From positions 1 through 8,455 of the forward strand of contig CAVHRT010000075.1 in assembly GCA_963638355.1 (NCBI GenBank): a stretch of DNA of 8,455 bases, given 5' to 3'. The stretch comes from W0P28-013 sp963638355 (GTDB lineage: Bacteria; Bacteroidota; Bacteroidia; Bacteroidales; Paludibacteraceae). The position numbers and the translations under genes are program-made. Position 1 is the first letter of the stretch; each line of letters begins with the position of its first letter. Shown piece by piece: positions 5,409-8,455 of this stretch. The notes beneath the pieces were generated by a model. That model did not search any database. It was not told the DNA's origin and worked only from the letters and a program-made list of their open reading frames with translations.

Positions 5409-8400
5409 TTACTCGAGGGTAACGCTCAAACCCAAACCTCTCAATTCGTGTAGCAACACGTTCAACGATTCTGGAATGCCAGCCGTTGGCATCGGTTCGC
5501 CTTTCACAATGGCTTCGTATGCGCGAGCACGACCGTTTACATCGTCCGACTTCACAGTCAAAATCTCTTGCAGAATGTACGATGCGCCGAATGCCTCGAG
5601 TGCCCAAACCTCCATCTCACCGAAACGCTGACCGCCGAATTGTGCTTTACCGCCAAGAGGTTGTTGCGTGATGAGCGAGTATGGACCGATAGAACGAGCG
5701 TGCATCTTATCCTCAACCATGTGACCCAGTTTCAAGAAGTAGGTTACACCTACCGTAGCAGGTTGGTCGAAGCGCTCGCCAGTGCCACCATCGTAAAGAT
5801 AGGTTTTGCCGTAGCGAGGAACGCCCGCTTTGTCGCACCAAGTGTTCAGGTCGTCGAGCGTGGCACCGTCGAAAATTGGCGTTGCAAATTTCACACCGAG
5901 TTCCTTACCAGCCCAGCCAAGCACAGCCTCGAAAATCTGACCGAGGTTCATACGCGAAGGTACGCCCAGCGGGTTCAGAACAATGTCGACTGGTGTGCCA
6001 TCGGCAAGGAATGGCATATCTTCGTCGCTCACAATCTTCGACACAATACCCTTGTTACCATGGCGACCTGCCATTTTATCACCCACGCGGATTTTGCGTT
6101 TCTTAGCGATGTAAACTTTGGCAAGTTGAACAATTCCCGATGGCAGATCGTCGCCTATCGTGATGTTGAATTTCTCGCGTTTCAAGCGGGCATCAGCCTC
6201 TTTGTATTTGCGCAAGTAGTTCATCACGATGTCGCGAATCAAACTATTTTTGTGTTCGTCGGTTGTCCATTTTTGCAGTTGAACGGTGTTGTAATCAACG
6301 CTATTCAGCCACTTTTGAGTGAATTTCTGTCCTTTTGGAATGACGTCGCCACCACAGAAGTCTTTCACACCTTGCGATGTTTTGCCGCTGACAATGGTAA
6401 TCAGTTTCTCGACGAGTTTTTCTTTCAGTTCAGTCGTCTCTTTCTCGAAATCGGCATCGAGTTTTGCCAGAATCTCTTTGTCGCTGTTGCGCGTTTTACG
6501 CGAACTTTGTGCTTTGGCATAGAGTTCACGACCAATCACTACGCCACGCAGCGACGGCGAAGCCTTCAACGAAGCGTCTTTCACATCGCCAGCCTTATCG
6601 CCAAAGATGGCACGCAACAGTTTCTCTTCTGGTGTCGGATCGGTTTCGCCTTTCGGGGTGATTTTGCCTATCAAAATGTCGCCCGGAATGACATGCGCGC
6701 CGATGCGAATGATTCCGTTTTCGTCAAGATTCTTTGTAGCATCTTCGCTCACATTCGGAATATCCGAGGTGAGTTCCTCCATACCGCGTTTGGTATCGCG
6801 TACTTCGAGGCTATATTCGCTCACGTGAACCGATGTGTAAATGTCTTCACGAACCACACGTTCACTAATCACAATAGCATCTTCGTAGTTGTAACCTTTC
6901 CACGGCATGTAAGCCACTTTCAAGTTGCGACCCAAGGCCAATTCGCCATTTTGGCTCGAATAACCTTCGGTCAAAATTTGATCGCGCGTTACGCGGTCGC
7001 CCTTGTGAACAATCGGGCGCAAGTCGATGGTCGTATCTTGGTTGGTACGCACAAATTTTGGCAATTTGTACTCCTTCACAGGCGATTCGAAACTTGCAAA
7101 CTCTTGTTCTTCGGTGCGGTCGTAACGAATGCGAATAACGCTTGCATCGACAAATTCTACCACGCCATCGCCTTCGGCCATAATCTGCGTACGCGAGTCG
7201 CGCACCAGTTGGCGTTCGATACCTGTTCCGACGATTGGTGCTTCAGGACGCAACAACGGCACAGCCTGGCGCATCATGTTCGAACCCATCAACGCACGGT
7301 TAGCGTCGTCGTGTTCGAGGAACGGAATCAATGCAGCGGCGATAGAGGCAATCTGTTGCGGAGCCACATCCATCAGGTTGATGCGCTCTGGTTCAACCAA
7401 CGGGAAATCGGCCTCTTGACGCGATTTAATTTTCTTACGAACGAAACGACCTTCATCGTCGAGCAAGGCGTTACCTTGTGCAATAATCTGATTCTCTTCG
7501 TCTTCGGCAGTCAGGTAAACAATGCCTTCGTCCGACATATCGACTTGACCATCTTTCACCTTGCGATAAGGCGTTTCGATGAATCCAAGGTCGTTGATCT
7601 TAGCATAAACGCAGAGCGACGAAATCAGACCGATGTTTGGTCCCTCAGGAGTCTCGATTGGGCAAAGACGACCGTAGTGCGTGTAGTGTACGTCGCGCAC
7701 CTCGAAACCAGCGCGGTCGCGGCTCAAACCACCAGGACCAAGGGCCGACAGACGGCGCTTGTGGGTGATTTCGGCCAGCGGGTTGGTCTGGTCCATAAAC
7801 TGCGACAAGGCGTTGGTGCCAAAGTACGAGTTGATGACCGATGCAATCGTCTTAGCATTTATCAGGTCGATTGGCGTGAACACCTCGTTGTCGCGCACGT
7901 TCATGCGCTCGCGAATGGTGCGGTTCATGCGAGCCAAGCCAATATTGAACTGCTGATAGAGTTGCTCGCCTACCGTGCGCACACGGCGGTTGCTCAAGTG
8001 GTCGATGTCGTCCACCTCCACTTTCGAGTTGATGAGCTGAATCAGGTATTTGATGATGGCGATAATGTCCTCCTGCTCCAACACATGCACATCGATGTTG
8101 TCCGTCTTGCCGTTGAAAAGTTTGCGGTTGATGCGGAAACGACCAACTTCGCCAAGGTCGTAACGTTTCTCCGAGAAGAAAAGTCCGTTGACCAGTTCGC
8201 GAGCCGAAGCGTCGTCGGCAGGCTCAGCGTTGCGCAGTTGACGATAGATGTGCTGCACAGCTTCCAACTCGTTGTTGGTTGGGTCTTTTTGCAGCGTGTT
8301 GTAGATAATCGCAAAATCGTCGATGCCCGGCTCCTCTTTGTGAAGCAGCACTGTGGCATTACCCGAATCGATAATATCTTCGATGTTGCTGGCGTCGATG

Positions 8401-8455
8401 GCCACCTCGCGGTCGACCAACACTTTCGAACGCGAAACGCTCGAAACCTCGCCAG
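5409..8455 (-). CDS. rpoB: DNA-directed RNA polymerase, beta subunit (5' end outside window)
   Basis: This is the C-terminal 1,015 residues of the beta subunit; the frame runs off the window at 8455 and starts there with GEVSSVSRSKVLVDREV. The GTG at 8423 is an internal valine codon, not a start. By comparison with the family about 250 N-terminal residues are missing. The rifampicin-binding region (about 7740-7800) contains FMDQTNPLAEITHKRRLSALG with sensitive-type Asp (7791-7793), His (7761-7763) and Ser (7746-7748), equivalent to E. coli 516, 526 and 531. The active-site motif GDKMAGRHGNKG has both conserved lysines (codons at 6075-6077 and 6051-6053, equivalent to E. coli 1065 and 1073). 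The C-terminal clamp segment, from THYGRLCPIETPEGPN through GQRFGEMEVWALEA to GLSVTLE, is intact. It is first in the operon, with rpoC 52 bp downstream. By eye it contains a single CTA (5451-5453) and no TTA or TCA codons. Confidence 0.98.
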   Translation of the reverse strand, partial: GEVSSVSRSKVLVDREVAIDASNIEDIIDSGNATVLLHKEEPGIDDFAIIYNTLQKDPTNNELEAVQHIYRQLRNAEPADDASARELVNGLFFSEKRYDLGEVGRFRINRKLFNGKTDNIDVHVLEQEDIIAIIKYLIQLINSKVEVDDIDHLSNRRVRTVGEQLYQQFNIGLARMNRTIRERMNVRDNEVFTPIDLINAKTIASVINSYFGTNALSQFMDQTNPLAEITHKRRLSALGPGGLSRDRAGFEVRDVHYTHYGRLCPIETPEGPNIGLISSLCVYAKINDLGFIETPYRKVKDGQVDMSDEGIVYLTAEDEENQIIAQGNALLDDEGRFVRKKIKSRQEADFPLVEPERINLMDVAPQQIASIAAALIPFLEHDDANRALMGSNMMRQAVPLLRPEAPIVGTGIERQLVRDSRTQIMAEGDGVVEFVDASVIRIRYDRTEEQEFASFESPVKEYKLPKFVRTNQDTTIDLRPIVHKGDRVTRDQILTEGYSSQNGELALGRNLKVAYMPWKGYNYEDAIVISERVVREDIYTSVHVSEYSLEVRDTKRGMEELTSDIPNVSEDATKNLDENGIIRIGAHVIPGDILIGKITPKGETDPTPEEKLLRAIFGDKAGDVKDASLKASPSLRGVVIGRELYAKAQSSRKTRNSDKEILAKLDADFEKETTELKEKLVEKLITIVSGKTSQGVKDFCGGDVIPKGQKFTQKWLNSVDYNTVQLQKWTTDEHKNSLIRDIVMNYLRKYKEADARLKREKFNITIGDDLPSGIVQLAKVYIAKKRKIRVGDKMAGRHGNKGIVSKIVSDEDMPFLADGTPVDIVLNPLGVPSRMNLGQIFEAVLGWAGKELGVKFATPIFDGATLDDLNTWCDKAGVPRYGKTYLYDGGTGERFDQPATVGVTYFLKLGHMVEDKMHARSIGPYSLITQQPLGGKAQFGGQRFGEMEVWALEAFGASYILQEILTVKSDDVNGRARAYEAIVKGEPMPTAGIPESLNVLLHELRGLGLSVTLE

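Noticed and set aside
7740..7805. Rifampicin-resistance substitutions in rpoB
   Set aside because: The key Asp, His and Ser are the sensitive type. The Thr (E. coli Asn518 position) and Ala (Ser522 position) differences look like ordinary lineage variation.
8421..8423. GTG as the start codon of rpoB
   Set aside because: The frame continues upstream to the window edge without a stop and the protein would lack its conserved N-terminal part; this GTG is an internal valine.
5454..8455. A + strand frame opposite rpoB with no stop to the window edge
   Set aside because: The cause is the same codon bias, so it is not annotated as a gene. It is kept only as part of the codon-usage finding.

Overview
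The window comes from a member of the Bacteroidota, most likely Bacteroidales. The RpoB and RpoC sequences have the character of that group. The start codons are preceded by A-rich leaders with no Shine-Dalgarno sequence. The tRNA gene has a -7 box of the Bacteroidota form TAnnTTTG. Most of the window is ordinary core genome: two of the most conserved bacterial genes and a tRNA, next to a short repeat-rich accessory strip.

Layout. Positions 1-199 hold a tandem octamer repeat, a sequence matching the sigma-54 (RpoN) promoter consensus, and an A/T-rich leader. Positions 200-685 (+) encode a 161-residue secreted protein, predicted to be a small outer-membrane beta-barrel. A strong hairpin at 707-739 carries a T/U run on both strands and can end this gene and, from the other side, tRNA-Leu(UAG) at 741-822 (-). 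Positions 823-1010 hold no gene but are dense in short repeats and palindromes. The rpoC terminator lies at 1011-1045, then rpoC at 1067-5356 (-), a 52-bp spacer containing an inverted repeat, and rpoB from 5409 to the window edge (-). rpoB lacks its 5' end, by comparison with the family roughly the first 250 codons.

How the parts relate. rpoB and rpoC encode the two catalytic subunits of RNA polymerase and are very probably cotranscribed, rpoB first. The barrel gene is convergent with them and seems to be controlled separately, through a sigma-54 promoter that would need an activator encoded elsewhere.

No convincing new multi-gene system is present. The points most worth a second look are the sigma-54 promoter with a decayed copy 49 bp downstream, the near-total absence of TTA, CTA and TCA codons from rpoB and rpoC (which creates antisense open frames of up to about 1,000 codons), the repeat-rich strip between the tRNA gene and rpoC, and the hairpin in the rpoB-rpoC spacer.
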